Of a stretch of 64,000 nt of DNA, positions 1 through 7,626 are shown one piece after another. The translations under genes were made by a program, and so were the position numbers. Position 1 is the first letter of the stretch. Every line of letters starts with the position of its first letter. Source of the DNA: a virus; the IMG/VR virus record IMGVR_UViG_3300027970_002011, positions 1 through 64,000 of that record. One strand, 5' to 3'. The notes under the pieces were generated by a model. The model searched no databases. It saw only the letters and a program-made list of their open reading frames with translations, and was not told the origin of the DNA.

Positions 1-902
1 GGATATTCTTTACTAACATAACTTGTTTTTTGATTTTGATAGTCAAAGAACTTATGTTCTAAAATCCTTGTGAATGGTGTATCACTGTCAGTATAATTAA
101 CCACGGGATGTCCTTGAAAACTGTGTGAAGTAATATGGACGTTCTCCCACCTCAAACTACGGTATTCTAATCTACCATGTTCGTAATCAAAAAACTTATC
201 AATTGGTCCTGTGTAGATTATCTTATCCGCAGCCTCTTCCCACATTCTTTTGTTTTCAAAGAAGTCTTGGTTCAAGAACACATCAACATTGTCCAATAAC
301 TTTTCAAATATCTGTGTGTACCCGCCAACAGGAATACCTTGGTATCTATCATTGAAGTAATTATTGTCCCATGTAAACCTTACAGGTATTCTTTTGATGA
401 TTGACGCAGGTAGTTCCGCACATTTCTTCCCCCATTGTTTCTCGGTATATCCCTTAATAAACTTCTCATATATGTCGGTACCAACCATAGACAAGGCTTG
501 TTGTTCTAAGTTAGTTACAGGACCCTTATACCTTTGTTCCTCTATCTTCGCCTTTGCTTGTTCTTCTGTCTTCACACCCCACAGTTGGTAGAATGTCCAC
601 ATATTAAATGGGAGGGTGTATAACTCTTCTTTGTAGTTTGCTATGGGTGAATTAACAAACTGTTTAAAATCTGCAAATTGATTTACCCAATCCCATATCT
701 TTTTACTGTCTGTATGAAAGATGTGTGCACCGTATCGGTGAACATGAATTCCGTCAACATCTTCGGTATAACAGTTACCCCCAATGTGACTTCTTTTATC
801 TATTACAAGTACTCTATGATTTTTACCCAACTCGTAGGCACAGGTTGCTCCGAAGAGTCCTGCGCCTACGATTAGGTAATCATATTTGCTATTCGAAATC
901 AA
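1..902 (-). CDS. glf: UDP-galactopyranose mutase, partial (C-terminus beyond left edge)
   Basis: Flavoenzyme that interconverts UDP-galactopyranose and UDP-galactofuranose for surface glycan synthesis. Reverse translation gives an N-terminal FAD-binding Rossmann motif YDYLIVGAGLFGA, then HRYGAHIFHT, YTEKQWG, NNYFNDRYQGIPVGGY and EYRSLRWE, all family hallmarks. About 300 codons are visible and the end lies off the left edge. No ATG fits: the frame opens after a stop inside the upstream glycosyltransferase gene and offers GTG (911), TTG (908) or TTG (902), so the start is uncertain and overlaps that gene. With the two glycosyltransferases it forms a glycan module; the acceptor (host LPS or virion protein) cannot be told from sequence. 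Confidence 0.94.
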   Translation of the reverse strand, partial: MISNSKYDYLIVGAGLFGATCAYELGKNHRVLVIDKRSHIGGNCYTEDVDGIHVHRYGAHIFHTDSKKIWDWVNQFADFKQFVNSPIANYKEELYTLPFNMWTFYQLWGVKTEEQAKAKIEEQRYKGPVTNLEQQALSMVGTDIYEKFIKGYTEKQWGKKCAELPASIIKRIPVRFTWDNNYFNDRYQGIPVGGYTQIFEKLLDNVDVFLNQDFFENKRMWEEAADKIIYTGPIDKFFDYEHGRLEYRSLRWENVHITSHSFQGHPVVNYTDSDTPFTRILEHKFFDYQNQKTSYVSKEY

Positions 903-2052
903 ATTCAACACCGTCAGAACTTAATACTGGTTCCTCAATTCTACGTTTGAGTTTATCTGACCACTCTTGTAAGAAATTTGATGTGTTATGGTAACAACGG
1001 TCTTCAATCAAGAAACACATCTGAGGGAATGGATTCACTCTTTCTTGTCCCATCATAATTTGTAAGTATCCATAGATTTCATCGTATCTTCTTTGAGTTT
1101 CCAAGAAGAAACACAGGTAGAGTAAGTGTTCGTTTCTTATTGGAGCGAACGCCTCTGCCTGATGAAAACACTTTTCAGCTTTTTCCAAGTCACCAATTAC
1201 TTCCCAAGCCTGACCCATCAAGATAAATGCGAAGTAAGCCATCTCATCAATTCTTGCAGGTCTACCAGTAACATAATAGTTGTGAGAATACTCCATGAAC
1301 TTTTCGTAGTAGAAAATACATCTTCTAGCAAATTCTTTTGAGTGGTCTAAACCAAATGGAAGTTCGTCAGACTTACCCCAACAATCAGAGTATGATTTTG
1401 CAACATACCAAAGGTGATACAAATCTTCTTTAACGGTATTACCAACCACTTTGTCAATCTCAAGTTCCAACGCGTCTTTCAAGAACTTTCTTGGAACATT
1501 CCAAGTCTGTCCGTCACTGTGAACCACATGTCTGAATCCTTCAGGGAGAGTAACTCTAACAAACCCTTCACCGATTTCAGGTAAGTGGATTGTTTCGTGT
1601 CTTTTATCGTGTTGGAAGAACCATGGTCGGTCAGCATTCCACAACCAAGTTCGGTAGTATCTCATACCGTTTGCATGTGCAATTACGTTATAAGAATCCA
1701 CACTCAAGTCATCCAATACGGACCAATCAAAATCTTCATCAATCTCAAGAATCTCATCAGCGTCCATCCTCAAAATCCATTGACATCCGTGGTCTGTTTG
1801 GAGACATGTCTTCAAGGTATGGTCTCGGTTCCAACCTGGATATTGCCATTCAATCTCATAGAGTAAACCAGGGATTCCTTTTTCCGCAAAGAAGTTACGG
1901 ATAATGTCCTGAGTTCCGTCTTTTGAACCGTTATCTTGGATAACCCAATAGTCAATGTGTCTCCACACTGTTTCTAACATTCGGGTTATTGTTGGTGCCT
2001 CGTTGGCAACCATTGCGTTTAAACACAATTTAATTTTCTTGTTATTATTCAT
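889..2052 (-). CDS. Family 2-type glycosyltransferase with C-terminal TPR-like region
   Basis: 387 aa, cytoplasmic, transfers a sugar from a nucleotide donor. The GT-A fold shows as CLNAMVANEAPTITRML near the start, VIQDNGSKDGTQDII (nucleotide binding) and RMDADEILEI with the DxD-like metal-binding DAD around residue 97. The last third holds helical repeats (AWEVIGDLEKAEKCFHQAEAF) like a TPR, as in SPO1/LpxA-type multidomain glycosyltransferases. ATG start at 2052 overlaps the end of the upstream glycosyltransferase by 8 nt, so the two are probably co-translated. Donor and acceptor unknown; the adjacent mutase hints at galactofuranose. Confidence 0.9.
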   Translation of the reverse strand: MNNNKKIKLCLNAMVANEAPTITRMLETVWRHIDYWVIQDNGSKDGTQDIIRNFFAEKGIPGLLYEIEWQYPGWNRDHTLKTCLQTDHGCQWILRMDADEILEIDEDFDWSVLDDLSVDSYNVIAHANGMRYYRTWLWNADRPWFFQHDKRHETIHLPEIGEGFVRVTLPEGFRHVVHSDGQTWNVPRKFLKDALELEIDKVVGNTVKEDLYHLWYVAKSYSDCWGKSDELPFGLDHSKEFARRCIFYYEKFMEYSHNYYVTGRPARIDEMAYFAFILMGQAWEVIGDLEKAEKCFHQAEAFAPIRNEHLLYLCFFLETQRRYDEIYGYLQIMMGQERVNPFPQMCFLIEDRCYHNTSNFLQEWSDKLKRRIEEPVLSSDGVEFDFE

Positions 2053-3292
2053 AGATGTAATTCATTACTTGTTCTTCATTATGATACTTTCTCACTCCCC
2101 CACGGTTTTGAAACTTCTGAGAGTGACCCAGTTCTTCATCCCAATTCCAATCTTCAAAACCCAACTCAATGATTCTCTCATGAATTCGTTTGTCATAGTG
2201 GTCTCGGATTAATCTTGCTCTACGATTGATGTCTGTCGCATTGTTATCAACCGTTGAATTTTTATTGTTATATTGGATGTATAACATTTTTTTGACGTGA
2301 ATCATTCGTGTATGTAGAAATGTATGAACAATAAGTTCAAAGTCATCAGCAACAGGTGTCAACTTGTTGTGTCCACCAATCTCATGATATAGTTTTCTCT
2401 CCCACATTCTTACATGGTTTGGCATTGATATGTTAAACCGTATGGACAATGGATTGATATCGGGGTACCAATGTGCCAATCTCTCCACACCATCAACCAT
2501 AACTTTGGTATGACCTGCATATCCAAAGTCAAAGTAATTGTCGTGTCTCGCATACCAATCACCTGACCAATCGTGGTCATAGTATTTGAATTCACCATCC
2601 TCGTAACACTCGGTCACGTCTGTGTATAGGAAACCAGCATCGGGGTATTGAAGGATGGCATCATGAGAGATTTGTAAACACTCTGAAGTTAATGCATCAT
2701 CATGGTCCAACTCAACCAACCAATCCCCATCACCAAGTGTTGCCGCTCTGTGTTTTGCCAAACCAACGTTACCACCTGTAATTGGATACAACTTGTGAGG
2801 TTTTACCCTGTAGTCCTTCTCAGCAATTTTCTTGAGGATATTCCACGTAACATCATCAGGGGAATCATCCAACACAATCCATTCCCAATTGGTGAATGTT
2901 TGTTTTTTCATACTCTCATAGGTTCTGTAAATCCTTTCGTTTGTCTTATACGTTGGAGTGAATACTGAGAACCGTGGACGTATGTATTCGGTGTTTCTGA
3001 AAACAGACTGACATACAATCACATTTGCCAAAACCATATCAGGTAACGGTTCATCATAATGAATGTGAAATCTCGTTAGATGAAAATGTGGTATTTCAAT
3101 GTTCTCATCAAAAGAAATAATTAGGTCAGGTTTATACTGTGTATAATCTTCAATGACTGTATTCTCATAGGGTAAAGAATAAATCACAACCTCATCATGA
3201 AGGTGTTCCTCCCAGTAAATGTCTGAATGTAATATAATCTCCCCCAAAGTGTGCCAACCGTAAACGATTGCCGATGGTTTTTTTGTTTGCAT
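2045..3292 (-). CDS. Family 2 glycosyltransferase
   Basis: 415 aa. An N-terminal part of about 105 residues without recognised motifs is followed by a GT-A domain: FSVFTPTYKTNERI, WEWIVLDDSPDD, GNVGLAKHRAATLGDGDW and the metal-binding VELDHDDALT. The C-terminal part contains WERKLYHEIGGHNKL, like the acceptor-side segment of family 2 enzymes. First gene of a three-gene sugar operon (this gene, the second glycosyltransferase, the mutase). A possible promoter lies directly upstream at 3301-3328. Could modify host O-antigen to exclude other phages, or glycosylate virion proteins. Confidence 0.9.
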   Translation of the reverse strand: MQTKKPSAIVYGWHTLGEIILHSDIYWEEHLHDEVVIYSLPYENTVIEDYTQYKPDLIISFDENIEIPHFHLTRFHIHYDEPLPDMVLANVIVCQSVFRNTEYIRPRFSVFTPTYKTNERIYRTYESMKKQTFTNWEWIVLDDSPDDVTWNILKKIAEKDYRVKPHKLYPITGGNVGLAKHRAATLGDGDWLVELDHDDALTSECLQISHDAILQYPDAGFLYTDVTECYEDGEFKYYDHDWSGDWYARHDNYFDFGYAGHTKVMVDGVERLAHWYPDINPLSIRFNISMPNHVRMWERKLYHEIGGHNKLTPVADDFELIVHTFLHTRMIHVKKMLYIQYNNKNSTVDNNATDINRRARLIRDHYDKRIHERIIELGFEDWNWDEELGHSQKFQNRGGVRKYHNEEQVMNYIYE

Positions 3293-3300
3293 ACAATAAA

Positions 3301-3328
3301 ATTATAGGTAAACAACTCTACGAGTCAA
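3301..3328 (-). promoter_or_regulatory. Possible sigma70-like promoter for the glycosyltransferase operon
   Basis: On the minus strand TTGACT (3328-3323), 16 nt, then TATAAT (3306-3301), 8 nt before the ATG at 3292. This is the proteobacterial consensus, not the Bacteroidota form found elsewhere in the window, so it may be chance in AT-rich DNA. Confidence 0.3.
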
Positions 3329-3359
3329 TTGAGTTTTTTCAAGAAAAATATTTATTTGA

Positions 3360-3440
3360 ATGTTACAGGAACTATTACCACTGATATTGGTTTTTCTACT
3401 CCTTGGGATGCTCAGTGTTGCAGTTCGTAATAAAAAATGA
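3360..3440 (+). CDS. Possible 26-aa membrane peptide
   Basis: ATG to TGA encodes 26 residues: MLQELLPLILVFLLLGML, then SVAVRNKK. It is one hydrophobic helix with a basic C-terminal tail, like small phage membrane effectors. A TATTTATT motif (3349-3356) sits 3 nt before the ATG and a hairpin follows the stop. It is the only plus-strand frame in a minus-strand region, so it could be chance. No function assigned. Confidence 0.4.
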   Translation: MLQELLPLILVFLLLGMLSVAVRNKK

Positions 3441-3464
3441 AGGGTCTCCTTTTACAGAGACCCT
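3441..3464 (-). terminator. Intrinsic terminator
   Basis: AGGGTCTC/GAGACCCT stem of 8 bp (3441-3448 with 3457-3464). On the minus strand it is followed by TTCATTTTTTA, placing it just after the stop of the gene ending at 3471. It would work less well on the plus strand. Confidence 0.75.
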
Positions 3465-3470
3465 TACACT

Positions 3471-4214
3471 TTAGGACAACATTTCCAACATGATACTCCT
3501 GTCACCCTCCCACTTTTTGATTTGTGACCTTGGAATCCAAAACTCCATCAAACCAATCTCTTCCACTCTTTTGAGGTAGTCCTCACGGTATTGTTCCGCC
3601 TGAGACCTGTCGGTGATGTATGGGACCCTCATGTGTTTAGAACAAATCTTACCCATACCAGTCAACATTGAGAACTCATCAGTCAAAGTTTTAGCACAAC
3701 ACATACAAACCTTACTACGTTTTACCGTCATCTTACCTTGGAACTTCACAGCCTTTGGTGATATACCCAACATCTTGGTGATATCAATTAAGGTTGGGTT
3801 AAACTCAAGACCGTAAGTCTCTTTGAGTTGTTGACCAATCTTACGACCAATCAAGATAGTCTCACCAGGAGTCGGAATACGTAGTTTAAGAACCTTGTCT
3901 TTGTATTCCTCCTTGTCAATCTGAGCAATTGCTGCTGTGATTTGTTTGTCAGTCAAAGTTCCCCACTTTTGGAACTTCTCGGCGATGTCCTTTACGAACT
4001 TACTTTCCCCTGTGTATTCTACGATACGTTTGAGTTCGGGACGCTCATCTACAGTAATCTTGGTTGGTTGACTGTTAAGACATTTTTCTGCGGCTTCCAT
4101 TTGTTTTGGTGTTAAACGTCCCCATTGGTCAAGGGAATCTTTCATTTTGTTGATAAAACTGTTGTTTCCTTGGTAGTTACGAACTTTCTCGGTGATTTTG
4201 ATGGTGTCTGTCAT
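3471..4214 (-). CDS. Early protein with duplicated WGxLT-KQ motif and DUF6011-like zinc finger
   Basis: 247 aa. Residues ~15-50 and ~65-100 are internal repeats: INKMKDSLDQWGRLTPKQMEAA and VKDIAEKFQKWGTLTDKQITAA (read as IxxMxxxxxxWGxLTxKQ). Near residue 170 comes a Cys-rich segment, CMCCAKTLTDEFSMLTGMGK then IC, matching the C-x2-C...GxGxxC pattern of DUF6011 zinc fingers found in phage and replication-associated proteins. It has its own host-type promoter (4235-4265) and terminator (3441-3464), so it is probably a monocistronic early gene. Nucleic-acid binding is inferred; function unknown. Confidence 0.85.
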   Translation of the reverse strand: MTDTIKITEKVRNYQGNNSFINKMKDSLDQWGRLTPKQMEAAEKCLNSQPTKITVDERPELKRIVEYTGESKFVKDIAEKFQKWGTLTDKQITAAIAQIDKEEYKDKVLKLRIPTPGETILIGRKIGQQLKETYGLEFNPTLIDITKMLGISPKAVKFQGKMTVKRSKVCMCCAKTLTDEFSMLTGMGKICSKHMRVPYITDRSQAEQYREDYLKRVEEIGLMEFWIPRSQIKKWEGDRSIMLEMLS

Positions 4215-4234
4215 GGTGTTTGTTATTTGTTATA

Positions 4235-4265
4235 CAAAGATACAAATAAACTTCATCCCCACAAG
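4235..4265 (-). promoter_or_regulatory. Host-type (Bacteroidota sigma A) promoter
   Basis: Minus strand: CTTG (4265-4262), 19 nt, TATCTTTG (4242-4235). This matches the Bacteroidota TTTG/TAnnTTTG consensus. It lies 20 nt before the ATG at 4214. Confidence 0.75.
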
Positions 4266-4279
4266 CAAAAAAGAAAAAA

Positions 4280-4304
4280 ATCCCCTCTTTTTTTCAGAGG
4301 GGAT
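4280..4304 (-). terminator. Intrinsic terminator
   Basis: ATCCCCTC/GAGGGGAT stem of 8 bp (4280-4287 with 4297-4304). On the minus strand it is followed by a run of T (the A-rich 4267-4280). It ends the unit of the gene at 4313-4780. Confidence 0.85.
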
Positions 4305-4312
4305 TCTCACTC

Positions 4313-4780
4313 TTAGTTTTGAGTGAAGGCTTTGTCTGCCCAAGTTTTGGCTCCCATGAAATCCCAAATGTTCATATCACACATTTTGGGGTGAGAACTT
4401 CTCATATCACCAACTGTCATAACTTCCAAGAACCCTTTGTCAATACCGTTCCACTTACCACCTTTGGTAGTGAATACGTTGAACCAATGTCCACTTTCGC
4501 CCTTCACCTGAATGTTAATCAAAGCATCTTTCTTGTAACCAGCAATAACTGAGTGAGGAGTTCCTTTGGTGTCGTGGATAGTGATGAATCCTGCCTGACA
4601 TTTTCCTGCCACACGGAATTCGTATTCCTTGTCTGTGTCTTTAAGGAAGTTAGAGACCGTAACCGACAGACGTTTGCCGTCTATGATGGTGTCAAATGAG
4701 CCGTAGAATACGTCTCCTGACATTACGCCTTCAGTTACTTTGATGATTGATTTGGTCGGGGTAGAGATTGTGTTTGTCAT
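4313..4780 (-). CDS. Hypothetical early protein
   Basis: 155 aa from the ATG at 4780. The frame extends to 4816, but the promoter's -7 element overlaps that extension, so the inner start fits. The sequence is soluble and beta-rich (VFYGSFDTIIDGKRLSVTVS; EYEFRVAGKCQAGFITIHD), with no membrane segment and no motif I recognise. It has its own host-type promoter (4804-4834) and terminator (4280-4304), the same pattern as the next gene downstream, which suggests individually regulated early genes. Function unknown. Confidence 0.85.
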   Translation of the reverse strand: MTNTISTPTKSIIKVTEGVMSGDVFYGSFDTIIDGKRLSVTVSNFLKDTDKEYEFRVAGKCQAGFITIHDTKGTPHSVIAGYKKDALINIQVKGESGHWFNVFTTKGGKWNGIDKGFLEVMTVGDMRSSHPKMCDMNIWDFMGAKTWADKAFTQN

Positions 4781-4803
4781 AGTAGTGGTTGTTTTTAACA
4801 CTA

Positions 4804-4834
4804 CAAAGATACGCACAAAATCCGAACCGCCAAA
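4804..4834 (-). promoter_or_regulatory. Host-type (Bacteroidota sigma A) promoter
   Basis: Minus strand: TTTG (4834-4831), exactly 19 nt, TATCTTTG (4811-4804). This is a perfect match to the Bacteroidota consensus, 23 nt before the ATG at 4780. Confidence 0.85.
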
Positions 4835-4842
4835 CTTTTTTT

Positions 4843-5148
4843 TTAAATTCTACAAGAACCGTCACAAGCTTGTCCAACGCCATCAATAAAACCCCTTCTC
4901 ATATCAACGTGTGTGTTTTTGGTATAACTTGTTTTTCTACCACAAATAACACAACTTTCATACTCATCATCAGAACGTTCTTCAATACCAACGACATGTC
5001 CGTAATCATCAGTAACTAACTTGACATGTTCGTCATAATTTTTCAAACGGTTATCACGCTCATTCCAATACTTTTCTCTAACGTATTTTCCGAGTTCCAA
5101 ATCATTTGGTCTTTCCAAAATTTCAAGGTTTGTAATTTTTATTTCCAT
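4843..5148 (-). CDS. Hypothetical protein with C-terminal zinc finger-like cysteines
   Basis: 101 aa from the ATG at 5148 (MEIKITNLEILERPND); the open frame reaches 5172 but the inner start is more typical. The C-terminus carries CVICGRKTSYTKNTHVDMRR and then QACDGSC, a C-x2-C...C-x3-C arrangement that could bind zinc. Acidic-basic middle (VREKYWNERDNRLKNYDEH). It is divergent from the plus-strand gene at 5231. Function unknown. Confidence 0.75.
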   Translation of the reverse strand: MEIKITNLEILERPNDLELGKYVREKYWNERDNRLKNYDEHVKLVTDDYGHVVGIEERSDDEYESCVICGRKTSYTKNTHVDMRRGFIDGVGQACDGSCRI

Positions 5149-5208
5149 TTTTATTTTAATAATACATACCAAATATTGAAAAAAAATACTATCAATTCAC
5201 TTTTACTG

Positions 5209-5216
5209 TATTTATA
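5209..5216 (+). promoter_or_regulatory. TATTTATA promoter-like motif
   Basis: TATTTATA on the coding strand, 14 nt before the GTG start at 5231. No TTTG is visible 19-21 nt upstream. Member of the recurrent motif described in the findings. Confidence 0.5.
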
Positions 5217-5230
5217 TTAAAAGTCAGACT

Positions 5231-6007
5231 GTGACCAACGAGAAAATTTATCAATACGTTTTGAAATACTCTTATGTGTTTGACCAAATACCAAACATAC
5301 TTGACCTTATTACCGTACAAATTAATAAATTGTGGGAATGGGAGTATGGTGGAAGATTTAGGAAATTTACAAATGATGATGATTCCAAATTTGCAATTAT
5401 GTTATTTCTACATAGAGAAGGATATTCTTATGACCAAATTATTAATAAAGTTAAAAATACTACCGCAATAATCCTTGGTTCCGAAAACGAAGCCCAAATT
5501 TCAGATACTTGTGATGAATGCGGTGGAGATGGTCGTTATGATTGCTCAATGTGTGATGGTAGTTCAACAGTTGAATGTGATGACTGTGATGGAACAGGAG
5601 AAGTGGATGGTGAGCCTTGCTCCTCGTGTCAGGGTGGAGGTGAACTTGATTGTGGTGAATGCGATGGAGATGGTTATAATCAATGTCATGAATGTGATGG
5701 AGACGGTGTAGTCGAAAACCCCGACAAAACTATGTTTACAACAATAACTTATCTAACCTTCAATCCTGTGATTGCCAACTATTTTAGAGAAAATTTAAAT
5801 GGTGTTGTTCCCGAAATTTCAAACTCAATTTACAATGACTTACATAAATTAGATGAAAGTGATTTTGAAGTTGAATTATTAAACGATTATAAAAAGGTGT
5901 CCAATTATGTTATTGAGGTAACTTCAGACCCTGAGGAATTAACTGAACTAATTTCGGACGCAACTGCCGAAATTGAAAAAAAATACTTATGGATTTTAAC
6001 GGCATAG
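5231..6007 (+). CDS. DnaJ-type zinc-finger protein without a J domain
   Basis: 258 aa, GTG start. Residues ~95-160 carry a run of CxxCxGxG-like repeats: CDECGGDG, CSMCDGSS, CDDCDGTG, CSSCQGGG, CGECDGDG and CHECDGDG. This is the cysteine-rich zinc fold of DnaJ, but with more repeats and very acidic, and there is no HPD J domain. The N-terminal 90 residues are helical and the C-terminal 90 acidic. It overlaps the next gene by 19 nt (shared operon). Phage proteins of this type may bind unfolded protein or nucleic acid; the role here is unknown. Confidence 0.88.
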   Translation: MTNEKIYQYVLKYSYVFDQIPNILDLITVQINKLWEWEYGGRFRKFTNDDDSKFAIMLFLHREGYSYDQIINKVKNTTAIILGSENEAQISDTCDECGGDGRYDCSMCDGSSTVECDDCDGTGEVDGEPCSSCQGGGELDCGECDGDGYNQCHECDGDGVVENPDKTMFTTITYLTFNPVIANYFRENLNGVVPEISNSIYNDLHKLDESDFEVELLNDYKKVSNYVIEVTSDPEELTELISDATAEIEKKYLWILTA

Positions 6008-6519
6008 TAAAATTTTTAAAATCCCGCGGTGGATACCCTAACCCAAATATGAATTTATATTTGGAGATGTTTGACATGACTCAATCAGAATTTCTCATGT
6101 CTATGAACGAGTCTTTAGGTGAAGAAGGTACCAAAACATTATTAAATAAGTCAATCAAAAAATTAACTAAAGACGGACCATTTAGGTTTAATATTGATAG
6201 TTTAGAACCTGGGTCATACGTTGAGTTGGATTTTACAAATTCATCCGTTTATGTTGAAGAAATTAATGATGAAAGATATGTAACAGCCATAATAGAAAAT
6301 TGGGACATACCAAATTCAAATATAATCTACTCACATATAAATGACGATGGGGAAGAAGAGATAAAACATTTTGATATTGATGGTTTATTAGATTTTTTAT
6401 GGGATGAAAACCCGTACGACTACTCCGATGCATTAAATGAATGGATATCATTTCTTACAAAACAAATCAGTTCATATATGGGAATCCCAATAGGATTATC
6501 TGATAGAGTAAAAAAATAA
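5989..6519 (+). CDS. Hypothetical acidic protein
   Basis: 176 aa, ATG inside the end of the upstream zinc-finger gene (19-nt overlap), so probably translationally coupled. Acidic and soluble, no motif recognised; segments such as ELDFTNSSVYVEEINDERY and ENWDIPNSNIIYSHINDDG suggest a beta-rich core. A strong terminator follows the stop directly. Function unknown. Confidence 0.85.
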   Translation: MDFNGIVKFLKSRGGYPNPNMNLYLEMFDMTQSEFLMSMNESLGEEGTKTLLNKSIKKLTKDGPFRFNIDSLEPGSYVELDFTNSSVYVEEINDERYVTAIIENWDIPNSNIIYSHINDDGEEEIKHFDIDGLLDFLWDENPYDYSDALNEWISFLTKQISSYMGIPIGLSDRVKK

Positions 6520-6520
6520 A

Positions 6521-6544
6521 AAAGGTCAGCCGAAACTGACCTTT
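6521..6544 (+). terminator. Intrinsic terminator
   Basis: AAAGGTCAG/CTGACCTTT stem of 9 bp (6521-6529, 6536-6544), 6-nt loop CCGAAA, then TTCTTTT. It directly follows the stop of the gene ending at 6519. An A-run on the other side could make it work in both directions. Confidence 0.85.
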
Positions 6545-6584
6545 TCTTTTGGGACTGACCGAATGACAGTCAATCACTCCACCA

Positions 6585-6601
6585 CCTGACATTATGTCAG
6601 G
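6585..6601 (-). terminator. Hairpin after the 6605-6898 gene, possible terminator
   Basis: CCTGACA/TGTCAGG perfect 7-bp stem with a 3-nt loop, 3 nt after the stop codon on the minus strand. No T-run follows, so it may instead protect the 3' end. Confidence 0.35.
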
Positions 6602-6604
6602 AAA

Positions 6605-6898
6605 TTATTTGGTAACTAAAGCTTCCACCTTAGATTTCATATGTTCTGACAAACTAAGTTCACCAACTGTTGGTGTAACCAAGGAAGTCAAAACAATAGA
6701 GTCAACCAAATACTTGTAAGGAATGTGAACCAAGAAGTCGGTACCATTGAAGAAATCTAAATCTCCTTTGAGTTCCAAACAACCGTGAACCATTTTCAAA
6801 AATAACTTAAACTGAACACCATCAACAAAAGTTTCATTCAAGAGGGTTCCGAACTTCTCGTTCTCAATCCGAATATTGTATGTGAAATTTATTTTCAT
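6605..6898 (-). CDS. Hypothetical early protein
   Basis: 97 aa, ATG start, soluble, beta-rich start (MKINFTYNIRIENEKFGTLL). No recognised motif or membrane segment. A perfect host-type promoter (6917-6948) lies 18 nt upstream, which classes it as an early, probably monocistronic gene like those at 3471 and 4313. Function unknown. Confidence 0.8.
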   Translation of the reverse strand: MKINFTYNIRIENEKFGTLLNETFVDGVQFKLFLKMVHGCLELKGDLDFFNGTDFLVHIPYKYLVDSIVLTSLVTPTVGELSLSEHMKSKVEALVTK

Positions 6899-6916
6899 AT
6901 CTGTTATTTAACACTA

Positions 6917-6948
6917 CAAATATAAAAAGAACTTTTCAATTCGTCAAA
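6917..6948 (-). promoter_or_regulatory. Host-type (Bacteroidota sigma A) promoter
   Basis: Minus strand: TTTG (6948-6945), 20 nt, TATATTTG (6924-6917), then TAGTGTT, the same downstream bases as at the 4804-4834 promoter. Confidence 0.85.
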
Positions 6949-7007
6949 TCTTTTTTTAAAAAAATAGGGAACCTCGATTTTATGACCGTAGTCAACCCAT
7001 TCTTAGT

Positions 7008-7078
7008 TGCGATGCCTTGGAATCGAACCAAGCTATGTGGGCTTATGAGACCCATGGAACACCTTGCCCCCCGCCCGC
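7008..7078 (-). tRNA. tRNA-Met-like gene (anticodon CAT), acceptor stem poorly paired
   Basis: The minus strand shows a T arm CTTGG-TTCGATT-CCAAG (7032-7016) and an anticodon arm TGGGT-CTCATAA-GCCCA (7054-7038) with anticodon CAT. A D arm with the GG loop pair has about 3 bp. Acceptor 5' GCGGGCG (7078-7072) pairs with 3' GCATCGC (7015-7009) at only four of seven positions, and positions 8-9 are GG rather than TA. CCA is not encoded. It follows the HNH endonuclease gene by 4 nt. It could be a functional elongator or Ile2-type tRNA with odd pairing, or a decaying one. Confidence 0.5.
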
Positions 7079-7082
7079 CATT

Positions 7083-7622
7083 TTATAACTTTAAATATCC
7101 GTGGTCAAACTCCCAATGATGGTTCGGACAAAGTCCTACTAAATTATCTTTTGAGTTTATTTCTGTTATCAAGGATTCATCACTGAACGAAGATACAGAT
7201 TTTATATGACAAACTTGAATGTGTTTATCATAACCACAAACTTTACAAGTTTTATCTCCTTTATTTTTTTCATACACATATTGCGCATGTTTTCTAATTT
7301 CGGCTCTAAACTTATAATAAATCCCTTTCTTTTCAAAAAACTTTTTTTTTGTAATTCCATTAAAGAAACTAAATCTTTCGGGTCTTACAATCTCTTTTTT
7401 TTCTTCTTTTTGTTTTTTCTCTCTTTCTAAATTATTAAACTTAGCAGAACAAGAACTATTACAAAAATATTTTTTTCTTACTTCAGAAACTTTTTGGTTA
7501 TCATTAACCCTTATTACCTCACCACAAGATTTACATATATTTGGTGATTGATAATAATCTTCTAATGATTTTTCTCTTCTTTTTTTATTTCCGATTTCAG
7601 CGGCTTTTTGGTATCTGTTCAT
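7083..7622 (-). CDS. HNH endonuclease (free-standing homing type)
   Basis: 179 aa. The N-terminal half has a zinc ribbon, CKSCGEV (~31) with YFCNSSCSAKFNN (~53). The C-terminal HNH fold reads CKVCGYDKHIQVCHIKSV, then NLVGLCPNHHWEFDHG, giving the H-N-H catalytic residues and the structural cysteines. Cleaves DNA, probably to spread itself; such genes sit beside tRNA genes and in gene gaps of T4-like phages. Here it lies between the tRNA-like gene and the RNA-rich gap. Both promoter types are present upstream (7627-7669). Confidence 0.88.
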   Translation of the reverse strand: MNRYQKAAEIGNKKRREKSLEDYYQSPNICKSCGEVIRVNDNQKVSEVRKKYFCNSSCSAKFNNLEREKKQKEEKKEIVRPERFSFFNGITKKKFFEKKGIYYKFRAEIRKHAQYVYEKNKGDKTCKVCGYDKHIQVCHIKSVSSFSDESLITEINSKDNLVGLCPNHHWEFDHGYLKL

Positions 7623-7626
7623 ATAT

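Noticed and set aside
3361-3470. Attachment site or integrase nearby
   Set aside because: No integrase, no direct repeats and no tRNA end at the edges; the genes suggest a lytic phage.
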